From Cryptomeria japonica (taxonomy: Eukaryota; Streptophyta; Pinopsida; Cupressales; Cupressaceae): a stretch of 64,000 bases of DNA. The position numbers were made by a program, and so were the translations under genes. The stretch is from the NCBI RefSeq assembly GCF_030272615.1, contig NC_081408.1:400793889-400857888 (forward strand), read 5' to 3'. Shown here piece by piece: positions 22,480 through 34,357 of this stretch (positions are counted from its first letter, which is position 1; every line of letters begins with the position of its first letter). The notes beneath the pieces were generated by a model. It did not search any database and was not told the DNA's origin. It saw only the letters and a program-made list of their open reading frames with translations.

Positions 22480-23560
22480 TAATCCTTGGACTGCATTTTG
22501 GAGGTTTCTGAGACTTGCCAATGGCGTTTTCCAGATTCGTTTGCATTGCTTGGAAGTTTATAAAACATTTGAAACTCCATTCCACACAGCTGCACCTCAC
22601 ATCATTGCATATGGTTGGGGTTTCTAATTTCTTTTCAATACCACAAAGAGGGGATGGCAAAGTCATGTGGCTGCTATGTTTGTTTGATGATATTGTTGCT
22701 GGTAACCATACTGTGAATCTCCCTGTTTGAAATGCATTATCTACTGTCTAAATGGGGGGCGATCCATCATTCCATATTTGGTGCTGGTTGCATTCATTGA
22801 AAGTTCCAAGTGCTGAGAGACCACGCAGAGGAGAGTATTGGGGACAAAACACTTTCCATTTGCATTTTATAAAATCCAATGTGCCCAATCCATGCTACTG
22901 CTACACATTGCCTCATGCTACTGCTGGAAGACTTCAACCTGCCCAATCTCCGGCCATCGTGAGAGACTAAACTGTTGTTATTCTTGTTTTAATGGCTTTT
23001 CATTAAGCTCATGCAAGAGGAGAGGATATTAGCCTTGCCAATGTGCATTCGTTGGAGTTCCATTGAAAACTTAACCAGACCCATCCACGCAGGGGCTGCC
23101 ATTAAGTGTTTGCATTTAATTGAAAGCTTCTACATTTTAAACTTCACTCCACGTAGAGGGAGGCTGCTGGTAGAGGCAATTTCATTTGGTTAAAAGCTGC
23201 CCCCCAAAACTCCACACAAAGGATTAAATTGCTGTTTGTATTGGCTGGAGTTTTAAAATGCACTCCCAGACATCACACACAACAAGGAGAATGCTGGGAA
23301 GGTTGTGGAATTTGGCTTTCAACCTCCCAAATTACATTTGGTTGAAAGGTTTAATAAATTTCCACATGCCAATGCATTTGGTTTGAAACTTTTAAATGGT
23401 CTTCTCAACACCACAGCTGCCAAGTGCATTTGCATCAAAACATGTCAACTTTATTTAATTTGAAAACCTTTCAATTTTCCACATACCAATTCGCATTTGG
23501 TATTGGAGTTTCTCTTCTCTCTCACTGTCCGACTGGTGAATTGCATTCAAGCCAATATGG
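22480..23560 (+). repeat. Diverged ~60-70 bp tandem repeat array
   Basis: A unit of the form gcatttggttgaaag(t/c)tttaaaactccactccacacagaggggctgccaagt recurs with heavy divergence. Clear echoes are near 22530, 22605, 22790, 22860, 23040, 23105, 23180, 23240, 23335, 23375 and 23430. No frame is conserved through it, so the several 60-75 codon frames here are not taken as genes. Confidence 0.45.
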
Positions 23561-24004
23561 ATACACATATATTGCCAAGAAAAAAGAACATTTCACCATT
23601 AAAATTAAAGCACAGGCATGAGCTAGGTCGGGCCCCAAAGTGGGTTTGACTAAAAAAAATTTCGTTTTCAAGCTACTGGCCTCTGGAATATCTTAGGAAC
23701 CTCAAACATACCTCTGGAATCGATCGGCACCATTTTCGGATCATAAAATTGCATTTTGCAACTTTCAGGCAATTACGCCATATTTTTCGCATTTAATCGT
23801 GAAGACGTAATTTTCAAACCTGTCAAAACACCTTTCTGGAGCTCGCCATCTGACAGGCATGTACTTTGATATACAAGGACGATATCTACCAAACGGTTTC
23901 TCAAGACGAGTCTCGAGCGAAGAGATATTAATTTCCGAAAACGGCCAACTGGCTTTGTCGACACTGCAGACCTGATGAAGTCAATGTTCTGGCAACACAT
24001 GATG

Positions 24005-24420
24005 CCTTTCTCAAAAATATCAAACGACCTCCGTAGGCCCTCAAATTTGGAACACAGGTACCTTTAAGTACATATTAAATCTTTGAATTCTCAGTTCGAT
24101 CACCAGACTGACAGGATGCAAACGACATGCTCACAAAAATGGCTACATTAACTGATATAACACTGGAAGTGCGGATAACTGAATTTGATGGCAAAATGAA
24201 TCCTTTTGAAAACCGATCAAACGGATTGATAAAGGCTTGAAATTTGAAACGTAGCTCACCATTTATACCAACATTAGCCCGGAACAAACATTCTAACATG
24301 ACATTCACCGGGACATTTTTACACTTGTGCAAACCTCACAAACTACAAACGGATTTGGGTATGAAAACGGAGCAAACGGATTCGTTAGGACTTGAAATTT
24401 TGTAGGCTGACTCACATTTA
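24005..24420 (+). repeat. Three diverged copies of an aaacggat...tgaaatttg motif
   Basis: Words of the form tcaaacg(a/g)..ttNNtaggNcttgaaatttgNaacgtagctca occur near 24017, 24215 and 24367, about 155-200 bp apart; weaker echoes lie at 23697 and 23820. Non-coding. Confidence 0.4.
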
Positions 24421-24759
24421 TGCATAGAATTGAATCCACTTTTAATTTCTTCATGACGATCAAAAGGGAAAAAGATATAATCGCTCAAAGTAGGCTACTT
24501 AATAAAATTTGCACTTGTGCCTAAAATGCACTTCCAGCTCACCCCTCAAAATGGGTACCTCATAAAATTATCGAAATTGAATTATAAAAGTTGCACATCA
24601 CTGAATAGGCCAAATGAAAGGTGTAGGACATGAATCCCGAGCCTTACCCTCTGAAAATCAACTGGCTCCATTTTACCCCCTTGCTAACTAGGCATTCAAA
24701 CTGACTTATTTAGGTACTTTTCTGACATGCAGAGCAAAATTTTGTTCCGAATTCCCCGT

Positions 24760-24970
24760 TAACATCTTATAACATTCATTCATTAATTCTTTCTACCATT
24801 AATAAAATATAGCATTCATTCATTAATATCACATAACGTTTGTTAACACATAACATTGATTAACATTAATTAACACGCAACATTCATCAATATTAATTAA
24901 CACATATCATCCATAACCATTAATTAGCACATAATTACATTCACTAACACATAAAAATCAGTCATTATCA
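24760..24970 (+). repeat. AT-rich short tandem repeats (attaacacataacattcat)
   Basis: About eight imperfect copies of a ~25-30 bp unit built from cattaat, taacacata and acattcat. It lies just beyond the 3' end of the minus-strand CACTA gene and could be its subterminal repeat region. No CACTA terminus was found. Confidence 0.55.
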
Positions 24971-25029
24971 AATAAGTTAGATTAAAATCATTTATTTCTT
25001 TGTTTTTTCTTTGAAGCTATGAAAAGACT

Positions 25030-25690
25030 ATGTGGAACATCAGTTTCTTCATCATTTCCCCCCTCTGCAGATGTTCCGCCAACTACTCATGATCTCAATG
25101 TATGCCTAGTCCTATATTGAGGACGAGGACATTGAAGCGAAGGGAGGTCCTCTGCAATAACAAAGAAATGGGTTAAATTCAATTTATTTATTTATTATTG
25201 TTACAAGTATTTCATTAATTTAGAGAACATAATTGTTGTGCTCTTTACCTGATGGGGCCACATCATTTTGTGTAGCCTCAACCTCAAATGCTGAACACCC
25301 TCTAGATCTGTTGGAGTTGAAATACTAAAGGTTACATTAATGCTGAACACCAATTGCAATTATATTTGTTTAAAGCAATAACAATGGTCCTCTTTACCTA
25401 AGTGGGGAACATCACGTTCTTGAGGTTGTGTATGCAGATCATGCTCCACTTGCTCACCACCGACTACATGCTCTAAAATATTAACAAAAAAGGTTACATT
25501 AATTACTACTCTAATTACAAATTAAGATGTTTAATTGTATTAATATCTAAATAAATAAATTTGAATAACAAATGAATACCTCCACTACTGGGATGCACAT
25601 CTGGACCTTCATGTGCAAGTGGTGTTTCACAATTAGTAGGCTGCATTCCAATGACATGCACATTATTATCATTACTTGCTTATTTAAAAC
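25030..25690 (-). CDS. Small 3' exons of the CACTA gene (tentative)
   Basis: Four short minus-strand stretches, each ending or starting at AG/GTAAAG-like borders, look like exons of about 55-110 nt: near 25690-25580 (NNVHVIGMQPTNCETPL), 25475-25400 (EHVVGGEQVEHDLHTQPQ), 25310-25250 and 25153-25030. They are Gln/Glu/His-rich with no known domain. One contains an in-frame TGA or frame ambiguity near 25090. They could be the tail of the transposase or a second, TNPA-like product. Confidence 0.4.
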
Positions 25691-25817
25691 AAATATAGTC
25701 ATTTTATGTTGGAACTCAACATCAATTAGATTATTGGTAAAGTATTCAATTTGAAACAACTTCCATTTACCATATTTACCTGTGTGACATATGCACTCGA
25801 ATGTTGTGTATGCCTAC

Positions 25818-27610
25818 TCAACTCTCGTAGCCGATCAGCCACGACTGAATAGCCTTGCTGGTAGGCAATTCTCTTGTCATCTTATGTGGGTGCTCTATTG
25901 AATTCAGAGCCTTGCATTTTTGCTTGGTACCATCACCATCACCGTCATCATCATCATCATCTTCTTCTTGTTCTTCTTCATCATCATTGAGAAACTGTCG
26001 ATCATGATCATCATCCACTTCATCTTCTACTTCTTTGGTATCTTCTTCTTCCATCACATTATACTTTATCGGCCTTCCTCTTGGATCATGTCTAACAAAA
26101 AATGACCAACCCAGTTTATGTGGAACCTCTGAGTAAAATACTTGCTCACATTGGCTTGGAAGAACATAGGGCTCATCCCCAATTGGTTCAAATGAACTTG
26201 TATTTAGCATTATAAAACCATTATCATGTTCAATAACAGTTCTATCAGGATCATTTTTATTCAATCATAGCCTGTACCATTTGACGACGAGCAAAACTAA
26301 TTTGAAGGAATTAAAGTCACACTCAAGTATATCATCCAAAATGTCATAGTATCGATTTTGAGAATGTTGAGGATGGATGTCATTTCTCGATGAAATATTT
26401 GTCACCTCAAAGACTGTAGTGATGCTAGAATCACAAGTTTTCTTCGTGTCATCCAACTTTTTTATGCGAAATTTATGACCATTGCAGCACATAGTGTTGT
26501 GGTGTTTGACCTGCGATATGTCAAACATGTAAAATTTATTGCATTGTGAGTTGATAAACATATGGGTGATTAATAAATTTATATGTACCTGTTTATCTCT
26601 TAAACCATATGCTAAATCAATTTCCCTTTGTGTAACATTGGAATCTCCATTACGATGTGCTTCTTTAGCCAATGAAGCCACACCTTCCCATGTTAACGTG
26701 AGTCCAGAATGTTGACAACGTTCAATCCATACCGTCATCCAATCAAGATTGTTTGCAATATACAAATGTAGTGCATCCCACTCTCGACCAACTGTACAAA
26801 AAATAAATAGACGTCTTACAATCGATTTATTTTGAAGATTAAGAATTAATTAAATACAATAACATCTTATAATTACCTCTCACTTTCCTCAATCTACCTT
26901 TCCCCATCAAGTACTCCCTTTCGAATTTGTTAATGGTGTTGGGATCCCAAATGCGATCCACATGGATCTTTGCTGCAAACTTAGGAAGATATTCAGAAAT
27001 GTACACCATAGTTTGGTATCCCTCCACCATAGAACACTCAGGATGTGCTCTTTGTTGAACCAAAGCCTTCAAAAATTTCAAGTGCCTCTCAACCATCCAC
27101 ATTGACCTAGTATGTACAGGTCCACACAATTCAATCTCCTCAACTTGGTGTATGAGGTAGTGTTCTTGTGCATTGAAAAAAGCTGGAGGTAAAGACTTTT
27201 GCATTTCACACATTAAATGAGGAATTTTTCTCTTCCAATATTTTATATCGTCTTTATGGATTTCTTTACATGACAACCACCTACAAGGTATTCAAGATGC
27301 AAAAAAATATATTACATAACAAGTAAAACAAATCACAAATATAATATCTATACAACAAACTAAACAAATATCACTACTTACCTCATGTATTTTCCAGGAT
27401 CATATATGAGTTGCTTGACATTATTGTCGAAGTCATCTGGGAGAGATAGAGGTAGAACGTACTGCAACAATTCTAAAATTATCTTTTCATTTTTTTGTAA
27501 CATAATGAAAAGTACACGTACGCGCAGTACTTAAATACATACTAAAAACACAAGAACATGAATTACCTTAATGAAGGTATGCCAATCATGCGTTTTCATC
27601 CCTGGCCCAA
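25818..27610 (-). CDS. CACTA transposase C-terminal domains (DUF4218/DUF4216 type)
   Basis: A KTHDWHTFI motif near 27605-27575 starts the DUF4218-like part. It continues across an intron into 27276-26839: LPPAFFNAQEHYLIHQVEE, GPVHTRSMWMVERHLKFLK and HPECSMVEGY. The following exons (26765-26265) carry a DUF4216-like block ending ILECDFNSFKLVLLVVKWYRL. A 78-nt intron with GT-AG borders is readable at 26588-26511. The last part (26264-25818) holds PSQCEQVFYSEVPHKLGWSFFV, then a long Asp/Glu run encoded by GAT/GAA repeats (25930-26010). The TAG separating 26265 from 26264 may be a real stop or an intron edge. No functional residues are assigned for these domains. Confidence 0.72.
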
Positions 27611-27665
27611 ATTCACTTTTCTTTGATATGAGATTGTTTATGTTCACAACAAATCCTGTGGGAAA

Positions 27666-29196
27666 TCAAATTTTTCGTATGACTTCTTTTATAGCATTGC
27701 TTTGCTGGTTCGTTAATAACCAAGGAAGCTCACTTATATTAATCTGGTCTCCATGGCTATTTGATTGAATGACATTTATCATTGCATGATTGGAATCCTG
27801 AATGTCAATACATATTTTGACAATTTTTTCTTTGTCACGCTTTCCATCCAATATTTTCCATACCGTCTCTGTTATATTCTTTCCAATATGCATACTATCA
27901 AACAAATGAACAATTTGTAACTACTCGTAGTAGGGCAACCTACTAAATTGTCGGGGATAACTTTTTATTCCCTTAGGAAGGTGGTCATTTATGCCTTCAC
28001 GACCTTCATGATCATCAATCACATCATCAGTAAACAAAATAAAATAGAAAAGATGTTTTATGACAAACCAATAGATGGAATGGCATTACCTTGACGATTA
28101 ATTCTATTATATTCCAACTTCCACAGGTGAGGTGTCATTCTTCGTGGCTTTGATGTATTCTCTTCTTTCCCATTGAAAAGATGTTTTTCAGTATTTTGAT
28201 ACTTATGATTTTTGTGGAGAAAGTGCCTATACTCATCAAACACCTGCTTTCCTAAACTTTTTGAATGATGAGATTTCATCTTTGGACCACAAACAGGACA
28301 TGCAAATTTTCCCTTTGTTTGAAGACCTACAAGATAATGTATAATTGGATTAAATATGATAATTTTTTGAATTATAATGTTCATGCACAACTTAAACACT
28401 ATAACATACCACAAAAATGTGTTATCCCCGGGGCATCGTGTATTGTCCATAGAAGCATCACATGGAATTGAAATTGTCTTTGTCCTATTGGTCTAGAGAC
28501 GTCATACATAGTGGCACCATTCCATAGCTCCAGCAACTCATTGATAAGAGGCTCGATATATTCATTCATATCTTTAACTTGGTACTTACCTAATTGAATA
28601 AAAAAAAACATTACATAATTATTATGACCATTTTACTACAATATTTATAATTAAATTTAGACGACTATATTTAAATGATAAAATACCTAGAACAATGTTA
28701 TTGTGGATAACAAAAACAGGCCACACTGAGTAAACAGATCTCATCTCTCCAAATGGATTGACACTGTCCGCTGCCAATGAAAGCCTGAGATTATGAGGTT
28801 CTTCTTTAAAGTGTGGCCACTTTTCCTCTATGTCCATAAATGCTAAACCATCTACAGACATTCGAATAATGTCATCTCGACTTCTATTGCGTGCATGGTA
28901 ATCCATAAATTGTGCCAAGCTAGTGCACTTGAATAATCGTTGCATACGTGGAATAATGGGAATATAGCGAAGAACCTTGCGAGGAACCCTTTTTTTATTT
29001 GATCTATTCAATATCTACTGATATGACATTTAGGGCATTCAGTTTGAAATTCATGTTGTTTGTGATATATAATATGATCATTTGGACAAGCATCTATTGC
29101 TTGATACTCCATTCCAATATCTTTCATAACGACAGATAATTCTTGGTATGAGGGAGGTAGAATATTTGATGGTGGTAACAAAAACTCACCTATCAA
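27666..29196 (-). pseudogene. CACTA TNP2 transposase core exons
   Basis: Successive exons on the minus strand carry the family words in order. They are CPNDHIIYHK and CPKCHISRY (29196-29008); VLRYIPIIPRMQRLFK, then HNLRLSLAADSVNPFGEM and VYSVWPVFVI (29011-28690); YIEPLINELLELWNGATMYDVSR and LLWTIHDAPGI (28585-28410); KGKFACPVCGPK (about 28320); and FDSMHIGKN (27905). Introns have GT-AG borders. A TAG at 27921-27923, one base from CAG, interrupts the exon just before FDSMHIGKN, so this copy is probably dead. The enzyme would bind subterminal repeats and cut the element ends in the nucleus. Confidence 0.82.
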
Positions 29197-29714
29197 TCTA
29201 CAGTGAAAAAATATAATTTGTTATAATAAAGAATATTAATGGTACAAAATGATTGACATTTTATTATGACATATATGACATACTTTAACATATGTGACAT
29301 TGTTATGTTAGATAAACCATTCATAACCTTCAACTTCACCAACAACAATACAATGGAGAGAAGAGCTGCCTATGAGCCTTCGTAAAGGGCCTCAGATGCC
29401 TTCTCAAGTAGAGGGACATCATGAACAACATCAAGGTCATCTTCATCATCATGATCATCTACATGAGTACTAAATGAGTCATGGATCAATGTATTTGTAC
29501 CATCATCTTCAATTGTGTTTTCTGGCTGATGATCGTCATCTTCCATGGGATCATTATCTTCAGCTTTGATATTCACACCTCCATGTTCTTCCAATTTGAA
29601 AACCATATTCTCAGGGTTGTGTTGATCCATACCATGTGCTCCGGGGTGCTCAACCTATATAAAATTGATAGGAACAAATAAACCATGATCATGATCTCAT
29701 CATCACGTGATTTA

Positions 29715-29960
29715 TTATGTATATAAATTGTCGCCACGATATAATGAAAAAAATACCAATGGATGATAATCATGTCCACCTTCAATGTGACCATGCAGCC
29801 TACAATGTTTCTTTGCTGTTTTGATTAGAAGTCTTCTAGTCTTTAACCCCTTACAAATTTTGCACGGACAATAACATTTTCCATCACCTTTTCTTTTCAA
29901 GTTAGACCACAATCTAGCAATTGTCTCCTTATTTTGTTGTTCATTGATATTGTCTGACAT
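29715..29960 (-). CDS. CACTA transposase 5' exon: transposase-associated domain
   Basis: ATG at 29960 opens an 81-codon frame whose Cys-rich centre (KCYCPCKICKGLKTRRLL) and HCRLHGHIEGG are the transposase-associated zinc-finger-like domain found at the N-terminus of plant TNP2 proteins. The exon proper probably ends near 29757, where the domain homology stops and a GT follows. Near-identical copies start at 31377 and 32794. This copy is the one physically nearest the rest of the gene. The next exon (29370-29630) is acidic, rich in Asp/Glu and His. Confidence 0.7.
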   Translation of the reverse strand: MSDNINEQQNKETIARLWSNLKRKGDGKCYCPCKICKGLKTRRLLIKTAKKHCRLHGHIEGGHDYHPLVFFSLYRGDNLYT

Positions 29961-30035
29961 GGTCTTTCTTCACTAGCAAGAAAATAGAAATTATCATCAT
30001 TAAACAGAGCATCTTATTGAATTTAGATTTCTAGT

Positions 30036-30392
30036 TTGCCTATTTTGCATATAAGCTCGCCCAAATATTTTACAGTTATTTTTCATCAAGATTCCCTCAA
30101 GAGTTGGCAGATCCTACTTCCATACTTTAATTCTGTTTTCTCAAAGGACAATCCTAAAAATCCATGCATTGCAAACAACTTTTTACACCTTTTTTGGTTG
30201 TGGTGGCGTCATAGAGAGTTTACATCAATAAATGAAGAACATGCCAATGCTTTCAATGCAACAGTAGAAGTCTATCTCTTATTCAATATCTCTAGTGAAA
30301 CCCCCATGATCTTTTGTTGGAGTAGAATTTGTTATATTCTAGAAAGGGTCTTGTCCTTTGTTGATGTGATATTCATCTACCTCAAGAAGTAA
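30036..30392 (+). other. 118-codon plus-strand frame kept in all three tandem units
   Basis: An open frame in the 5' flank part of the unit, opposite to the transposase, also at 31453-31809 and 32870-33226. All three stay open with several amino-acid changes each. It contains a hydrophobic, Trp/Phe-rich stretch (NNFLHLFWLWWRHREF) and no known domain. Since the copies are young, being open may mean little. It is more likely flank sequence than a gene. Confidence 0.25.
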
Positions 30393-31377
30393 CTGTTCTT
30401 TTCTCCAACAAGAAGTGGAACTAAATGAAGATCTAACACCATGAAATGAATCCTCAAAAAGATTACTATAGTTAGTTTGTGATATATAATATGATCATTG
30501 GGACAAGCATCTATTGCTTGATACTCCATTCCAATATCTTTCATAACGACAGATAATTCTTGGTATGAGGGAGGTAGAATATTTGATGGTGGTAACAAAA
30601 ACTCACCTATCAATCTACAGTGAAAAAATATAATTTGTTATAATAAAGAATATTAATGGTACAACATGATTGACATTTTATTATGACATATATGACATAC
30701 TTTAACATACGTGACATTGTTATGTTGGATAAACCATTCATAACCTTCAACTTCAGCAACAACAATACAATGGAGAGAAGAGCTGCCTACGAGCCTTCGT
30801 AAAGGGCCTCAGATGCCTTCTCAAGTAGAGGGACATCATGAACAACATCAAGGTCATCTTCATCATCATGATCATCTACATGAGTACTAAATGAGTCATG
30901 GATCAATGTATTTGTACCATCATCTTCAATTGTGTTTTCTGGCTGATGATCGTCATCTTCCATGGGATCATTATCTTCATCTTCGATATTCACACCTCCA
31001 TGTTCGTCCAATTCAAAAACTATATTCTCAGGGTTGTGTTGATCCATACCATGTGCTCCGGGGTGCTCGACCTATATAAAATTGATAGGAACAAATAAAC
31101 CATGATCATGATCTCATCATCACGTGATTTATTATGTATATAAATTGTCGCCACGATATAATGAAAAAAATACCAATGGATGATAATCATGTCCACCTTC
31201 AATGTGACCATGCAACCTACAATGTTTCTTTGTTGTTTTGATTAGAAGTCTTCTAGTCTTTAACCCCTTACAAATTTTGCACGGACAATAACATTTTCCA
31301 TCACCTTTTCTTTTCAAGTTAGACCACAATCTAGCAATTGTCTCCTTATTTTGTTGTTCATTGATATTGTTTGACAT
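30377..31377 (-). pseudogene. Duplicated CACTA 5' exons, copy 2
   Basis: Repeats the zinc-finger exon (31377-31132), the acidic exon (31047-30787) and the start of the TNP2 exon (30613). It is cut after IIYHK at the unit junction and runs into 5' flank sequence, ending at 30377. Without the downstream exons it cannot make a transposase, though it could supply an alternative promoter and first exons to the complete gene. Confidence 0.8.
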
Positions 31378-31793
31378 GGTCTTTCTTCACTAGCAAGAAA
31401 ATAGAAATTATCATCATTAAACAGAGCATCTTATTGAATTTAGATTTCTAGTTTGCTTATTTTGCATATAAGCTCGCCCAAATATTTTACAGTTATTTTT
31501 CATCAAGATTCCCTCAGGAGTTGGCGGATCCCGCTTCCATACTTTAATTCCGTTTTCTCAAAGGACAATCCTAAAAATCCATGCATTGCAAACAACGTTT
31601 TACACCTTTGTTGGTTGTGGTGGCGTCATAGAGAGTTTACATCAATAAATGAAGAACATGCCAATGCTTTCAATGCAACAGTAGAAGTCTATCTCTTATT
31701 CAATATCTCTAGTGAAGCCCCCATGATCTTTTGTTGGAGTAGAATTTGTTATATTCTAGAAAGGGTCTTGTCCTTTGTTGATGTGATATTCAT

Positions 31794-32794
31794 CTACCTC
31801 AAGAAGTAACTGTTCTTTTCTCCAACAAGAAGTGGAACTAAATGAAGATCTAGCACCATGAAATGAATCTTCAAAAAGATTACTGTAGTTAGTTTGTGAT
31901 ATATAATATGATCATTGGGACAAGCATCTATTGCTTGATACTCCATTCCAATATCTTTCATAATGACAGATAATTCTTGGTATGAGGGAGGTAGAATATT
32001 TGATGGTGGTAACAAAAACTCACCTATCAATCTACAGTGAAAAAATATAATTTTTTATAATAAAGAATATTAATGGTACAACATGATTGACATTTTATTA
32101 TGACATATATGACATACTTTAACATACGTGACATTGTTATGTTGGATAAACCATTCATAACCTTCAACTTCAGCAACAACAATACAATGGAGAGAAGAGC
32201 TGCCTACGAGCCTTCGTAAAGGGCCTCAGATGCCTTCTCAAGTAGAGGGACATCATGAACAACATCAAGGTCATCTTCATCATCATGATCATCTACATGA
32301 GTACTAAATGAGTCATGGATCAATGTATTTGTACCATCATCTTCAATTGTGTTTTCTGGTTGATGATCGTCATCTTCCATGGGATCATTATTTTCAGCTT
32401 CGATATTCACACCTCCATGTTCGTCCAATTCGAAAACCATATTCTCAGGGTTGTGTTGATCCATACCATGTGCTCCGGGGTGCTCGACCTATATAAAATT
32501 GATAGGAACAAATAAACCATGATCATGATCTCATCATCACGTGATTTATTATGTATATAAATTGTCGCCACGATATAATGAAAAAAATACCAATGGATGA
32601 TAATCATGTCCACCTTCAATGTGACCATGTAGCCTACAATGTTTCTTTGCTGTTTTGATTAGAAGTCTTCTAGTCTTTAACCCCTTACAAATTTTGCACG
32701 GACAATAACATTTTCCATCACCTTTTCTTTTCAAGTTAGACCACAATCTAGCAATTGTCTCCTTATTTTGTTGTTCATTGATATTGTCTGACAT
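31794..32794 (-). pseudogene. Duplicated CACTA 5' exons, copy 3
   Basis: Same layout as copy 2: zinc-finger exon 32794-32549, acidic exon 32464-32204, and truncated TNP2 exon from 32030 ending at 31794. Protein-level differences from the other copies are one or two residues per exon. It is the outermost copy and so nearest any original 5' terminus. Confidence 0.8.
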
Positions 32795-33312
32795 GGTCTT
32801 TCTTCACTAGCAAGAAAATAGAAATTATCATCATTAAACAGAGCATCTTATTGAATTTAGATTTCTAGTTTGCTTATTTTGCATATAAGCTCGCCCAAAT
32901 ATTTTATAGTTATTTTTCATCAAGATTCCCTCAGGAGTTGGCAGATCCTGCTTCCATACTTTAATTCTATTTTCTCAAAGGACAATCCTAATAATCCATG
33001 CATTGCAAACAACTTTTTACACCTTTGTTGGTTGTGGTGGCGTTATAGAGAGTTTACATCAATAAATGAAGAACATGCCAATGCTTTCAATGCAGCAGTA
33101 GAAGTCTATCTCTTATTCAATATCTCTAGTGAAACCCCCATGATCTTTTGTTGGAGTAGAATTTGTTATATTCTAGAAAGGGTCTTGTCCTTTGTTGATG
33201 TGATATTCATCTACCTCAAGAAGTAACTGTTCTTTTCTCCAACAAGAAGTGGAACTAAATGAAGATCTAGCACCATGAAATGAATCCTCAAAAAGATTAC
33301 TATAGTTAGTTT

Positions 33313-34357
33313 TGGTAGATAATGATCTGGGTAAAATACTAATGTGGCTTTAGGAAACATTATGTACTAGCTTAGCATACTCTAACAAATTTGGTGCGAC
33401 ATGCTACATCCAATTAAGTCTCCATCGGTTTCTCTATTGTGTTTATGGATTGGGATTCAATGTACTCTTTTTATACACAGATTTTACTTTCAATTGAAGA
33501 GTTTGTATTTACTTACTTGTCTTTCGACTGTATTCCTATTTCAATAATTTCTTCTATCAACAAATCATTTGTTGTAAGTTGTACAAGTGGAAGCTTGAAC
33601 ATTCATTCCATGCTAGCCTTGTTGATACATTCAACACCATCTTGTGCAACAAATCTTTAGAACTCCACTATTTCATTGAAGAGTGAGTAGTAGGGACAAT
33701 CTAGGACACTTACAGAGGTTTTGCAAGAGAGATAAATAGACCTAAATATTATGGCTTAATAATGATCAATAGGTAAACATATAAGAAACTCTCAATATCC
33801 AAATGACTTTCTCAATTGTCTTTACTAGAAATGGATAGATCTGCTAATAATAGCTTTATGACTATATGTCAACTTTAGACTCAATCCAAGAAGAGCTAGA
33901 ACTAATATGCAATATCTAAATTTATGATCTCTATAATATAACAATCCCATAATTGTTTCCACGCATCTATACCCCAACACAAACATCATGCTAGTGTTCA
34001 GCCATAGCAATTGATATCCTAATTATAGAATGTGAAATATGTACATAACTATGAATAAAGATTAAGAAAAACAAAGAAAGATGCTTATTGCAAACATAAA
34101 TGACTAATGGACAAGAATTGAATTCATTGTAGATAGTTTTGAATATCAAATTCACTTATTTGTGTGCATTTACTAACTCATGTACTTGTGGCCAACCATT
34201 TATCTCTTTCATAAATTAAACACTTATTAATAACATTAAATGGATGAGTAATTATGTTTTAGTTGAAATTGAAAATAAAATATTTTATTTCAGGACAGCT
34301 CACACTATTCCCTATCATATTTTAGACTCTCGGTTTTGTTAGTAGTGGTTTGATGTC
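33313..34357. other. Unassigned DNA between CACTA unit and PPR fragment
   Basis: AT-rich, with no supported coding frame. It contains the minus-strand word CACTACTAACAAAACCG near 34347-34331, which would suit a CACTA terminus, but no partner was found at the other end. Confidence 0.35.

Larger units (their letters stand above)
25020..33308 (-). mobile_element. CACTA (En/Spm) element, termini not located
   Basis: Minus-strand exons spell out a plant TNP2-type transposase over 25.0-30.0 kb, with its 5' exons inside a triplicated 1,417-bp unit extending to 33.3 kb. I could not find a matched pair of CACTA ends or a 3-bp target duplication. A CACTACTAA word on the minus strand near 34340 and a repeat-rich block at 35.25-35.52 kb are possible 5' end material. 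The transposase exons are mostly open, unlike the Gypsy frames. Confidence 0.8.
29058..33308 (-). repeat. Exact-length tandem triplication, 3 x 1,417 bp
   Basis: Three head-to-tail units at 29058-30474, 30475-31891 and 31892-33308 are nearly identical. Matching landmarks are offset by exactly 1,417 bp each time (29196/30613/32030, 29630/31047/32464, 29960/31377/32794). Each unit runs from within the codons for CPNDHIIYHK, through the acidic exon and the zinc-finger exon, to a shared 5' flank. Homology stops at about 33312. Differences are scattered single bases only, with no length change. Confidence 0.93.

Noticed and set aside
25572-26105. Plus-strand frames opposite the CACTA gene
   Set aside because: They mirror the acidic GAT/GAA run and neighbouring exons on the minus strand, giving Ile/Phe-rich nonsense.
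30891-31098. Plus-strand 62-66 codon frames recurring in the tandem units
   Set aside because: Complement of the acidic exon of the CACTA transposase; recurrence is explained by the triplication.
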